64,000 nucleotides of DNA from Fasciolopsis buskii (taxonomy: Eukaryota > Platyhelminthes > Trematoda > Plagiorchiida > Fasciolidae), in assembly GCA_008360955.1 (NCBI GenBank), contig LUCM01004938.1:148272-212271 (forward strand), read 5' to 3'. Under the pieces are notes generated by a model. The model was given only the letters and a program-made list of their open reading frames with translations. It searched no databases and was not told where the DNA came from. Below are positions 34,101 to 45,536 of this stretch, piece after piece; positions within the stretch are counted from its first letter, which is position 1; each line of letters begins with the position of its first letter. The position numbers and the translations under genes are program-made.

Positions 34101-37100
34101 TGTTAATGCGGTTCGTCATTGTGTATGCGTGTGCGAATTAGCGGCCATTAGGTTTTTTGCATACGCACTGTATATTGCTTAATCCAATAGAAATTTGAAT
34201 TAGAAAAATGGGGCGGTTGGAGAGATATCTTTAAGAACTGCATACCAATCTTGAAGCTTCCGTATCATTTCATCAATTCACATAGTTTCAACTAGCCTTT
34301 TTGAAAGACCAACAGCTGCTTCGATTTTTGGTTATACACAGATATGCAAAATAGCTCTTGTTAGTAGAAAATGTGATTAAATTTGGCGACAGTGTAACTG
34401 TTTCAAATTTCCTGTAACGGCGGAACAGAACATTTGGATTTCATTAGGTTTTCCCTCAGGACTGTAGTGGGTACAGTGAATTTCCAACAATCAATCCGAA
34501 TTTTATAGGCCAAGTGCGAAATAGAAATTCATTAACAAAGTTGCGAAAGAAAGGGGAAAGTTCAAAGGACGATTGTAGATATCGTCAGATCTTGCTTGGA
34601 TACACTATTTATATCTTCGTCGAATTCCACTTACTGATGTGGCACTGTGATTTGACTGACAGATCCAATTTTGCATCTCATAATTTGTGCATTTTATTTT
34701 ACCTCTTGGGTTCAGAGATGAGTACACGGAACTGTATTTCCCCAAGTTCCTGCCGACTGACTTCGAGCTTTCGTTGTTCTTAATTTGTTCACAGAAAGAA
34801 ACAAAAATGCACCTTTAATCGCGAGACAAATCAGCACACTAATTACCAAAAACGAGACTCATTCGATGAATGTTTTACTGAGTTTTAGCTTATCTCGATT
34901 CAGCGTTTAGTGCGGAACGTGCGTAAACTAGACGCAAACGCCGATCTGAGATCGATTACATTAGGACTTGTTTAGATGACACACCAAAACGGGAAACATG
35001 CTTACCTCATTTGTCACTATCATTTCACATCTTTTTGGTTCATTTCAGTGAAACCCACCCCGAATAGTAATATAAAGTAAAGCTGAAATGCTTTTTCTGG
35101 TTATTATTACCCGACTAAGTTTCTCATCGGGCCGGTTGTTTATCACAAAGAAACGACCGATTTTGTCTCTGAATACTCATCTTGTATAGCATGAACTGAT
35201 TCCAGTTGACATCTGAATGTATAGATTTATAAGTAGCAGAAATATTTTGTATGCCGCTGCGGGCCACTCAGTTTTCACTAGGGTTTTGCAGGAAAGTGCG
35301 CTTAACCAAACAAAAATAAGAACTGATATGAGTCTTGTGTGCTAGTTAGCATTTATCGTTGTTCGAACACAACAGGATACATATATTATGAGGTATACTG
35401 TTAAAGGCAGACAGTAATGTAAACTTTCACGTGTGTTATTTCAATCCAGTTATGCTATTTAAAGAACTAAAATATTAGCCAATCTAGATCAAACGCCTTT
35501 TAAACACGTCTATTGTCGGAAGCGTCCCTGACTTCTCTTAAAAAGCATCAAAACTATTTGCACCAAAACTCGATCGCTTTCCTCATTAAGCTACACTCAG
35601 AAGTCATTCAATGATCATTTGCTGAAATTCGTTTGTCAGTTGTTTGTTCCGCAAATAACTGCAAATCTTGCGTTTCCACAAAAACATCAAAAAAACAAGT
35701 TCGGTCTATCAATGACACTTGATTCAAACGTTAAATTATGTTCACGATAACTGCTGATCCCTGAAAAAATCCCCGCCAGTCGTTCGGCATGGCCTCCGTG
35801 CCTAGTTGGAAGATCACATGTAATGCAAGTGCGCCAGTAGATCGCATACATGAATTGCAATCCTGCAGATACCTAAAAATTCCTTAGTTAGGCAAATTCC
35901 GCAATCGCAAAACAGTCCCACCTAAGGTCGTTTGGTCTCCATCTTGAGCTGAATCTGATCATCTATCAAATGATCAATGGATTGATCGGTTTTCTTAGGA
36001 GACATTTCCTGTGATATGAACTGTCTTCGGTATGAAACTACCAGCACAAGCGACTATTCGTTCGCAGATAGCCGCGTCTTTACAATTGGTCTGCACATTT
36101 GCAGTTATACTACATGTCTATCCAGTCGAAAGGTTAGTTCGTTTGCCCATAATAATCCGGAAAATCTCTGTTATTAAATTATAATTCGAAGGTGGCCCCG
36201 GGTTGGCTTTACGAAAAGCATTTGGAGACGATGCGCCTGTTATCAGAACAAAAACGGAACAGTTTCGCGCTCTCAGTTACTGCAGTTCAAATGCCCAATT
36301 AGCCTTACCCTTCTTATATGGTGTTTGAAACAACCATTGCAGACGCGGTAAGTGGTTTCGGAGAAGAACACTTGTGTACCGACAAACGTGAATTTGTTGT
36401 TTAGCTGGTGAAGTCTCACACAGGCCACGCGAATTATTGTCTCTTCAGTGTTTTGCTACTTTGATCATTGTAAGTAGTCTGAACTGATCACGACTTTTAC
36501 GGAAGATGTCCTGTATCTACCGCCAGTTGGAGCACGGTGAAACATGGGCGTGGGAACCCAATAACCTTTCACACAGGCTTGCGGAAACTTTGATCGCACC
36601 AAATCATGTTATACACCACGAAAACAGAAAAAAGTGGTAATTTATTCTGAAACTAAACGGAAATCGGTATATAATCACATTTTGTTTGGAACGCTGGCGA
36701 AATAATGAAGTAGACTTCTCTAGTCAGCTTTTCAATTTTTAATTAGGAACGCAATGTGAAGCTTTGTACGGTTTCCTGCTCTCCATGTAAAAAATGCCGC
36801 GATCTTCGTATTGTCTGGTAATAAAAAGTACAATTTTGGGAAGGACACAAACATATTGCTAATCGGCATTAATTGTCCACAGCTTGCATTACACATCGGA
36901 AAGCATTTGCATTTGGTGTAATAGTTTTTCGATCACTATGGCCGTGGTCAGAAAAAACAGTATTACTTGGAAAGAAGGAAGTAAGTCACTTCACTATGGA
37001 CCGTTATTTTCCAGATTAATAATATAGCTGACGATCTGTTTACGTCTGTACAAACGACCAGTTGACCTGTTCGAGTTACTTCATTTTTGCCAAATCACAA

Positions 37101-40055
37101 GTTTAACAGGCGTGGAAAACTCACCGAAGAACAAATTGTCTGAGTTGTACACGTGGGTTTCAAGGAATTTTCTGCACTGAGGCAACTGTCACCATCGAGC
37201 ATTTCGTCTTTTTATTTTTATTCCTGTCACTAATTTCTGCTTATCTGTCAATCGCTGTTTCAACTGTAGCCTAATGCCTTGTTTGCATTACTGAGCATCT
37301 CTGGTGGTAAAATCTACCGGCGCCATTAAACATAGTGACCTAAAGCACCACCATCCTTGTACACATCGACTGGATTTGTTGCGGACACATTATGGTTGAC
37401 AGTCCTGGTCGAACCATGGGACAATCTTTAATGTCTCTGCACCTTTCATATGATTCCTTTTTGTGAAACATTCGCGGGTTTGGACTGACCGGGGTCAACT
37501 TACTGCACCGATTAGTTAAGTGTGAGACTTGTTTCTATATGCGTTATGTTTTCTGCTGTCTCATATATTCTGTGGTTGTTATTCACGTAACTCACAAGCG
37601 AGCGCAGTAGCATTACAAAGGACACTTTTAGTTAAAAAGTGGTTCGGTATTATTTATCATTCTTGATGCTTCACTTAGCAATGGATGTGCGCAAGACTTT
37701 TATTACATTTGCAACTCACTTTCGCTCAAAATCGAAAAAGGTTTTCCTATTTATTCATCACAAAACACTATGCGACGCATTTGATACTTCAATTTGAAAA
37801 GCTCAAACGCGGGTCATACGCATCTTACTATTACATTGCATAAATTATTAACTTTGACGAATCTCTCGTGTGATGTGTGTTTGAAATGAGCTGAAGGTAA
37901 TAACAAATCAGAACTACGTTATCAATGGCGGCCTCAAAGCCAATATCTTATAGTGAATGATTAATAACAGAGACAATAATGACAGAAATCAAGTATTGTG
38001 CACGTTCGACAAATCGATAAGAGCTAGTTTGCATTCTGAATGTTTTACGATGCATTGCCTTAGGCAGACTAGCACTGATTACCTCACATCAGGAACTATT
38101 GAGGCATGAACATTAGAGTAAAAGCCAGAGAAGCAATGCAAGATTTTGAGCTGTTTTTTAAACAAGGCTATGTGATTTAGGATCCGAAGTTTAGTCGTAC
38201 ATCAACAATGTAAAAATATGACAACTTACTGCTTCTGTTAAATATCTGACAACACTGTGCTTCGGTTATTCAACCGCCTGCATTCTGGTTTGACAGGGGA
38301 AAATAAAAACTACATCAAGTCACATACGAACTGAGGCCTAGGATCGTTTGGAAACATTAGTCTATGCGAAGTTAGGTCAGAAACGTTGTGAATCGCTATA
38401 CTACAAGTCACAAAGCACTGAAATGCCAAAAAACAGTTAGTTGGTAAAAAATAAATTTCTTTTCATTATTCTGTTCTAAAAACGGTCTAGACATCATTGT
38501 TCCAATCCACTGTGCACAAGAAAAACTTTCTTACAGATGAGTGAATTCAAAACCTATTCATCTTCCGTCGTCGTGTGAACAAGACCGTGGAACTGTAAAC
38601 ACTAGGCTTCCGAACGATCTCCAATGCATTCTTCGGTTAATCCAACCGCTCTCAAAAAACTGTGTTTATTTATCTTCCTTCGAATATTCTACAATATTTA
38701 CAACAAAATTTGTATATCCGAATGAATCCGCATTTAGTCTCGCGCTGCTACTTCGGGAAAACATGTTGCATCGTACAAGGGAAAACTCGTTGAGGCAACC
38801 GAAGAAATCACTGTCACCACCTAAAATGTACGATGCTTTCTCGTGTGAGTGATTTGTTGGAATAGGGATAGGTCTATTCGCAACTCTATTTTGTTTTAAA
38901 AGTATGGCAAAAAATTATTAGCTTTGGGATGATTAATCTAAATATTACTTGGTTACAGAAACGAGAAAACGTTTTATAGAAGATAAGAGACTGTTGTTAC
39001 TACGTGACTGTTCATGTCTAGTGCAAAATCGGCCATGCGTACAATTTGAACAGTCAAAAAATGCTAAAAAACGGTGCATTATTTCAGATTCATCAATCTT
39101 CTACCATATAATTGCATGCCTAATTCAGTAGTCTCCAAAAATTTGAAGCGCTCCCTGGTTTTATCAATTTTCAATTTTATTCAGAAATTTGTTCACAGAA
39201 TTTCTGAACTATTTATCCCTTTGTTTATACAAAACTCACAAAATAAAGCAGTCGTGTAAATACAAGAAGACCGTTATCCGAGTCTATGAAATCGCTGTTT
39301 GCATTGCAAAAGTAATTAGAACAGTGCATCTACTTGAGAAGAGAATCCTGTCGGTTGCTATAAACTTACTAGCAAAATATACTCCATCAATGTGCACTGG
39401 GTGTTTGGAAATATGACTCTCTGACAACGTTAGAGCACACAGCCTGTTCCATATATTTTTGAGCATGTGACATTAGCCAGTAAAATGAACACAACGGGGA
39501 ATCAATCACGAAAGGATCCGAGGGCAACCTGATCGAAGAGGCTAGAAGTTACTGGACCTGTCAGAGTTCAGCTGATTGATTGAGATCACGTGCTAAGGCT
39601 TGTTGCAGGAATGAAGTCAATTGATATAAGGCTTGATCAATCAGGCTTAACAATTTATCATTTAGCACAATTTGCAGGAATAAGAATTCAGTACGGAGTG
39701 TCTATCTTTAACGATGCCCAAAATTTCGGCTTAATCAATGGGTTGATAATTTGGTCACTATCAGTTTAATCAACGCCGCATTCCTTTTAAAGTGGATCGA
39801 TACCTTTAGTGAGCGAAATAATTGTGCAAATCATAATCAGTCAAATTGAGTTGTTAAAAAATATTGTTTCACACCCGTGCTAGCGAACAAAGATTTCGAA
39901 ACTATGTTGGTCATAAACAGATCAACGATAGACTGAGGTAGCAGGTAATTACTCACTGAAACTAAATACTGCAACAGGTTTTTGCAGTGGTAGAAGATTT
40001 ACCATACAGTGTGAACATAAATCTTGTCAATGCAAACCGTGAAATCACTTCTCAT
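31152..40055. other. Long stretch with no recognised gene
   Basis: I found no exon, RNA gene or named repeat in these 8.9 kb. A GC-richer block at about 33000-33560 reads on the minus strand as broken protein-like pieces (LQAAYNVPGWCEGVDIFPG and ALSREKTVHRVALEKAFE) with several stops. It may be an old pseudogene, but I cannot name it. Frames at 32522-32933 and 38541-38852 are unassigned. Confidence 0.4.
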
Positions 40056-40059
40056 GCGT

Positions 40060-40150
40060 TTAATACGCATCACTGACTATGTCTGCCAAAACTACGACAA
40101 CTGCACAGCGCTTCCACGGTTTCCAAAGCTACGTTGGATGTTGTCGACTC
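40060..40150 (+). mobile_element. Decayed SINE copy (hammerhead region and start of tail)
   Basis: On the plus strand, AATACGCATCACTGACTATG, then TCTGCCAAAACTACGACAAC and TGCACAGCGCTTCCACGGTT align block by block with the SINE. The SINE blocks are GATATGCACTGCTGATGATT, TAACAAGGATGAAACAGCTG and ACAGTGCTTCCATGGTTTC. The best part is ACAGCGCTTCCACGGTTTCC, with three differences in 20. The hammerhead core is ruined (CTGACTA, GACAAC) and no tRNA head is visible. The copy accounts for the start of the longest open frame nearby (40079-40522). Confidence 0.4.
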
Positions 40151-41265
40151 ATTGTAAGTCAATGGGATACAACCATAATGGCTGCCTCGAATTACCCTGT
40201 TCACTTTTACTTTCCCTTATACCACTCAATGTCCAAGCGGAGTCAGTTTGACTTTCTTCACATCCTAAAAAAGGATAAATCATCAAAATTAATCGTAAAC
40301 GTGCAAGGAGTTCAGCGGAATCGGTGTGAGTTCACTCTACTTCAACCGTTCGACCTGGATCCTAGTGTACACTTCCGTTTACATGGAGCTGCCTACAAAG
40401 TGTCATTGAGTTGTGATCATCACTTAATTGGCTTTTTACGTATGAAATGTGCAGATCTATCACGCATTCTAATGAGTCCAAGTTATCAAATTGAATGTGG
40501 AACAAAAATCCACAATAAATGAAACGATGGAGTGACATGTGGTGAATCACCGGTTGGACATAAATGTTACGCGCAACAGTTGACCAAAATCAGTTTTGCC
40601 TACTTCTGTACTTAATGAATCTGCCAAAGTAAAAGAATATTCCAGAAGTGTACAGATAGTATGTGATATCATGTTTTTGGATATCCACCCGGCTGAACAT
40701 AACTTAAGTCCAAGTCACTGTCCTTGGCTTTCTGGATAATTGTTTGTGTTTCTCCAGGGTTTTGTTTCTCTGTGGAGTTCCATCAAAAGTGGCATGAACA
40801 GATACAGAGGAGGTAGAAAAAAGGGCGCCCTACTAATCCGGAAAGCCTTACCGTTTGACGAAATCTTTGAAACTTTTAGGCCGTAGGAAAAAATTAACCG
40901 TAAATATTGTTTACCATTTCAAAGGCAAAAACAAAACCAAGCAACTCAAGGCAGTCGTACTGCAAGAAGCGACAACAAACTACGTGTACAATGTGCATCA
41001 TGTTTTCAATCCGATCTCTTCAAACGGACTGGCTCGACATCGTGTGTACGTATACATAAGCAGGTGCATGATATGTTTCCAAGTTTTGTGAACGCTGAGT
41101 TTGACATTTAGATTGCAAACATTTCAGCATCAGACGAGGTGATAACAACAATGCGTAACCAATGGCCTCTGTTAAGTTATGTTCAAAATAGCGCAACCCT
41201 AAAGTCGACCTTGGCCTCAGAGTAAATTCGCCCTGCTGGTTGCTATGGTTTTGGCCGTGAACTAG

Positions 41266-41339
41266 CATTGCTACTAATTTTGGCATCGCTGTCGATTTTA
41301 GCAACAGTGCTAATTATGCCAGTGTTGCTAATTCCAGCA
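41266..41339. repeat. 18-bp minisatellite, four imperfect units
   Basis: The units are about CATTGCTACTAATTTTGGCA, TCGCTGTCGATTTTAGCA, ACAGTGCTAATTATGCCA and GTGTTGCTAATTCCAGCA, with shared core TGCTAATT..GCA. A period of 18 keeps a reading frame, but no open frame with a repeat protein is convincing here. Confidence 0.6.
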
Positions 41340-41890
41340 ATTTCATTGTGAGACGCCCTTAGCTGGCAATGAGGCCAGATACTGCGATCTTTAAGTAGGT
41401 TCGCTTGTTTCAGACTTCAAACAATTGACATCAACCCATCCATTTAGACCTTGCGCTTTAGTATGTTGTGTATCTGGTATGCAAACACGAGTTCGTAATT
41501 TAAGCGATTGGAAACTCAACTTGCAAGACGATGAACATTCTCCATCTTTAGACATCGCTACCCCCAATGAAATTTGAGCCTACACTACTCTTGTGCTTGT
41601 TAGCGAGCATCCGCAAATAGATAAACTGGAAATCCAAGTCACGTCTTTACGTAACATATACGAAATATGAATTTGCAAGTCGCCATGGTGTGCATACTTT
41701 GATCAACATTGTGATCGTTTGGATTTCAGCCTGTTTTCAATGTTGGGTTATGTCAATAGCTGCCCAGAAGATGCAGATCAATAGCAAACCTCGGAACTAC
41801 TAGCTGAGAAGCTGTTTCCTTGGTCATCACTTATTTGCTGCTGTGTAGAAATGTGCACAGGTAAACTGACAGGTGGATTTGGCACGATAA

Positions 41891-42031
41891 CAGCTAGCAC
41901 GCCTCGAGCGCATTTTTGATCACATCAGACAGGCTTTAAATAACGCGGCTATGGAACACCAGTTGAATGGTTGCGTACTTCAAGCAATGAACGAGGCACC
42001 GGGATTTCGGCGAAAGCTGCCCGTCAAATAA
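41891..42031 (+). other. Candidate terminal exon, unrecognised
   Basis: After GATAACAG, a plausible weak acceptor, a 46-codon frame reads LARLERIFDHIRQALNNAAM, then EHQLNGCVLQAMNEAPGFRR and KLPVK, to TAA at 42029. Its composition is protein-like: an amphipathic helix, balanced residues and high third-position GC. It has no ATG near the start and an in-frame TAA directly upstream at 41888, so it would need splicing. A second frame at 41971-42153 overlaps it. Family unknown. Confidence 0.25.
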
Positions 42032-43697
42032 GTTTGGAAACAGCAGAATCGATGGTAATCGGTCGATTGCTCTGCTCCCAGAAATATCGCAAAAATCACT
42101 GCGATTGCTGTGGCGACGGTCTAATGATTTCCGTCAACCAGACGTTAGCCTAACCACGACTTCTTGTGAGTAACGGCAAGTATCTAGTCTGCTTCGTGTG
42201 CACGTTTTCAGTGGTACTTTCATAGCCACACCCCTTTTCTTATGTTCACCCAAATATCGCTTGGATTATCCGCATTATCTTATGCTGAAACCGAAAAAAA
42301 TGTTCATAAAACGCATCTGTGCTCGGTCAGTGTGCGTTAAGGTTTCTAACGAACACAGCATTTTAGTCGCTTTCCAAAGCTTCAGTACACTGAAATCTCT
42401 GACCCAATGTTCTGTGTAAGTTTTCTTGGCAATGTTAGGAAATCAGTCGTTAAAACCAAACAATTGATGTTTTGTTCAGCCGGTACATTAGTGATAATAA
42501 TCAAACGAAATTCTCGTAAGCCGTAAGCAGACGAGGATGTTGGCTGATAGCAGCAGTTAACATTCATCTCGAACACTGAAACTGTCCGACTTTCAAATCA
42601 CCCTTTTGTTCCTCTTTAGTCAAATAAAAACGGACATAAAATAAAGCCAGACCTAGGAAAATTTTTATCAGAATGCGGCATCAGCAAACTCAGTTTTTAG
42701 ACAGAGTGCGCCGCTGATCAGAGTATATTATGGTCACTCTTTTGTTGACTAAACCGAAGAACTCGTTCTTAAACAAAAGGGCCGTAAAATTGTAATAGAC
42801 GCAGTCAGAATCGTTCACTATTTTCCTAAAGTTGGGAACAAATTTAACCATAAACGGCTGCACCCAGTCCTATTTTTCAATGTGAATACCCATGTATATA
42901 AAGATACGTATATGGTGCATCTATCAGGTTCGACAAAACAGGCCATTCTACGGAGTAGCATTTGGAGAATGCTCACCAAGGCTGTACAGTCTAACAATAG
43001 TAATGAGTCCTAATTTAGTTGAATAAGGCACTAAGTATCCGTCAAAACTCTGTTCATGAGATAACATACATGCACCATAGAATGATGACGTGAGTATTGT
43101 CCTCCTAGTATTCGCTTTAATATTATCTTGCGTTATCACCCAAGGCAAACGGGCAGATAATGCCACCTAATATAAGAGGTATGATTCGCGAAATGCTAGT
43201 ACAAGTAGGTGTTCTTTGATGATTCTTTTATTCCTTCCTACCCTAAACAAAAGGAGTAAATAAAGTAACAGATGAGGCGTGATTAAAACAGAACCGAGGT
43301 AGATGTGCATACAAGATAAAGGGATCCAATGGCGACTTACCAATCTAGTCGTTAGTAGCAGAAAGCCTCTAGTACAAATACCCATCTAGAATGGATTCCA
43401 TACTGACCCAAGCCGTGGAACCATTGATGGTTTCAGTGCACGAATTACAATTCGCTCCAAATGGTTTTTCGAAAAGTTAAAAATGGCCAGATATGCAAAA
43501 CTGTATCTAAGCGGGCTTTTATAATCATTTCTGTTTTTATTGGGAATTGAAAGTTTTGACAAAATTGTGCAGCGATTTCCTCGGTGCTTTGAATTGCACT
43601 GGCTATGGAGGTTTCTCCTATTTTTTTCTTAGGCAAGAAGCCAGTTCATCCGGTCACTTTTTCCTCTGCTGTCTGCTTTACGACTTGATTTTGTGTT

Positions 43698-43997
43698 TTA
43701 GGAATTTTTGTTGCTTCCTTGTTTACGGTAACTTGAACCATTCATAATAGCCAGGGCCAATTTGACGTCTTTTAGCTTGTCAGTAATGGCCATTTGCCCA
43801 TTTGCTCGGTCCATCTGTTGCTTGTGGATCATGTTGTACATTGCGTTCGCATTGTGTTTGGTCTTCGACACAGGCGCTCCTCGTTTTTTTCTTAATGCAT
43901 TAAAGCCTTTATGTTTAGCATAGTTGATCTTTGTAGGTAGAACGAATTTATAGAAGGGATTGCAAAATAGTTTAATTTTTCTTAATCCACAAAACAA
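43698..43997 (-). other. Candidate exon, Lys-rich, unrecognised
   Basis: The minus-strand frame of 99 codons has a protein-like middle, INYAKHKGFNALRKKRGAPV, then SKTKHNANAMYNMIHKQQMD, then ITDKLKDVKLALAIMNGSS. Third positions in this part are clearly richer in G and C than the flanks. The N-terminal third is AT-rich and may be intron. A second protein-like frame lies further along the same strand (43636-43445, SIASAIQSTEEIAAQFCQNF onward). I could not join the two by a splice that keeps phase. Neither resembles a family I know. Confidence 0.3.
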
Positions 43998-44139
43998 AAC
44001 TTTTAAATTCCTTGAATTAATAATGCCCGAAGTAAGCCGGGAATGTCATAACCGATTCATGCAAACTTCTTTATGGAAATGAGAGGAATAAAACTATTTC
44101 CCCTATTGTATTAACGCTCAAGTCAACATTCAATGCTAG

Positions 44140-44264
44140 GGGCGCACTATGCAGCTGTTCCGCCTTTGGTAGGAATCATCAACAAGGCCTATCCACTGCA
44201 GCGAAATCGGAACGCCAACTCGGAACGAACGGTTCTGAGTCAAATGTTTTAGCCATTGCTCTAC
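44140..44264 (-). mobile_element. Decayed tRNA-derived SINE, copy with head
   Basis: The minus-strand order matches copy 1. An A-box-like TAGAGCAATGG (44263-44253) precedes TTTGACTCAGAACCGTTCG and a B-box-like AGTTGGCGTTCC (44220-44209). GCAGTGGATAGG follows, then a hammerhead-like TTGATGATTCCTACCAAAGG-CGGAACAGCTG and TAGTGCG. Divergence from copy 1 is substantial but the block order is kept. Sequence beyond 44264 may still belong to the element. Confidence 0.6.
44143..44190 (-). ncRNA. Hammerhead motif of the third SINE copy, inactive
   Basis: The core reads TTGATGA (44182-44176; C3 changed) and GGAAC stands where GAAAC is expected. The palindrome CAGCTG of stem III survives. Stem I pairing with GTGC is largely lost. 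The three copies with readable cores each have different core changes, or none, so these arose after insertion. Confidence 0.5.
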
Positions 44265-45474
44265 TGCGAATGCTGCCAACGGTTTGGCGTTGATAACGTT
44301 AAACTTATGCTCTACCGGTTGGCTACTGGCCGCGGGTGCCGATTAACGGACCGTGATCGCTTGACGTCCATTCATGTGGAGCCTTATTGCGATGAGTGCT
44401 TCGGACATGAAGTGCACATTTCGGCTACGTAGTATGTGTAAGCAGTAACTGATAACATACTCCGCATCCTAGATCGGCAGCGGTGAAAAATGTATCGTCG
44501 ATAAGTCACAACATGGATGCACCCGCTGCAAACTGCGACAGCAATGTCTTAACGGTCTGCCCAGTGTCCACCTTAGGCGATGAGCGGTTTCATAAATCAT
44601 ATAATCTACAAATACAACACTGAACCAGTGAAGCGCTCTAAAACACCTTCCATCTTAGCAATGGCTTTCCTACAGACAACTAAGAATTCCCTGAGAGTTC
44701 CATCTACTAAGTAAACACGCAAAAACAGGATAAAGGAAAATAGTGATCATTGCACATGTGGACTAACTAGTTTAAATATCAGCATGTAAAATCATTAAAA
44801 CACAAAACCTAGACTTTCCGAATTTTTGAATAATCATCAATTCACTCTGTCAAAAAGGTACTTATCCGGTAACAAATTCATGGATCTAGTTTCAAAGTAA
44901 GACAGATTTATGGTAATTTGGATGAAACCGCAAGATATGTTTTTGACTAGTTCCATTAAAATGTTGCAACTTTGGCCTAAGCCAATTTATCAGTAAGCGT
45001 CTGGTTAGTTTGCTTTTCCACTGGATCATGCTATTTCGCTGTGTATCCGCGGCATGTTTTCATCAAAAGGCTTAAGGCGACGTAATTATTCCTCACGATA
45101 ACTCACAAAATCCAGCAACGAGGAAAATTGTTGCATAAATTCACGTGTAAACAGTTTTCGGCCCCATCCGGATCAGAGCAGCCCATGCGTACAATCCAAG
45201 CTTTGTGCCGATTGGCCAATACCACATGAGTAGTGCTGGCAAGCCAAAGGAAGTTATGACATTTTGATTAATTAAAAACAGCCTTCCATCAAATTACCTA
45301 GGTCACGCACGAATACGCAAGAAATGGTTGCGACCACGCGTACGTTTGATTGTCGTTGTGGTCAACTACTGGCCAAATTCGAGTAGGCTAAAATCAGTCA
45401 GTCCCTATTTTGTGTTAGTGCGCATCTTGTCCAGAAAGATTTTCAGTTCTCCATATTGTCCTGATTGTTTTCAG

Positions 45475-45536
45475 GTTTCATAAAGTTCAACAAAAACGGA
45501 GCTGAAGTCTTCGATGGCGCCATACGTCCAACTTGA
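45475..45536 (+). other. Candidate terminal exon, unrecognised
   Basis: A good 3' splice site (TGTCCTGATTGTTTTCAG) ends at 45474 and is followed in phase by FIKFNKNGAEVFDGAIRPT and TGA. The opposite strand carries a 71-codon frame over the same bases (45471-45686), also protein-like, so strand is uncertain. No family recognised. Confidence 0.2.

Larger units (their letters stand above)
40160..44100. other. No named gene; minisatellite and two candidate coding segments
   Basis: The region holds the 18-bp minisatellite at 41266-41339 and the two unrecognised coding-like segments at 41891-42031 and 43698-43997, listed separately. The 147-codon frame at 40079-40522 is the longest in the window but has no motif and begins in a SINE relic. 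Confidence 0.4.

Noticed and set aside
40079..40522. Longest open frame (147 codons)
   Set aside because: It begins in a SINE relic, overlaps another frame, and has no domain or splice context.
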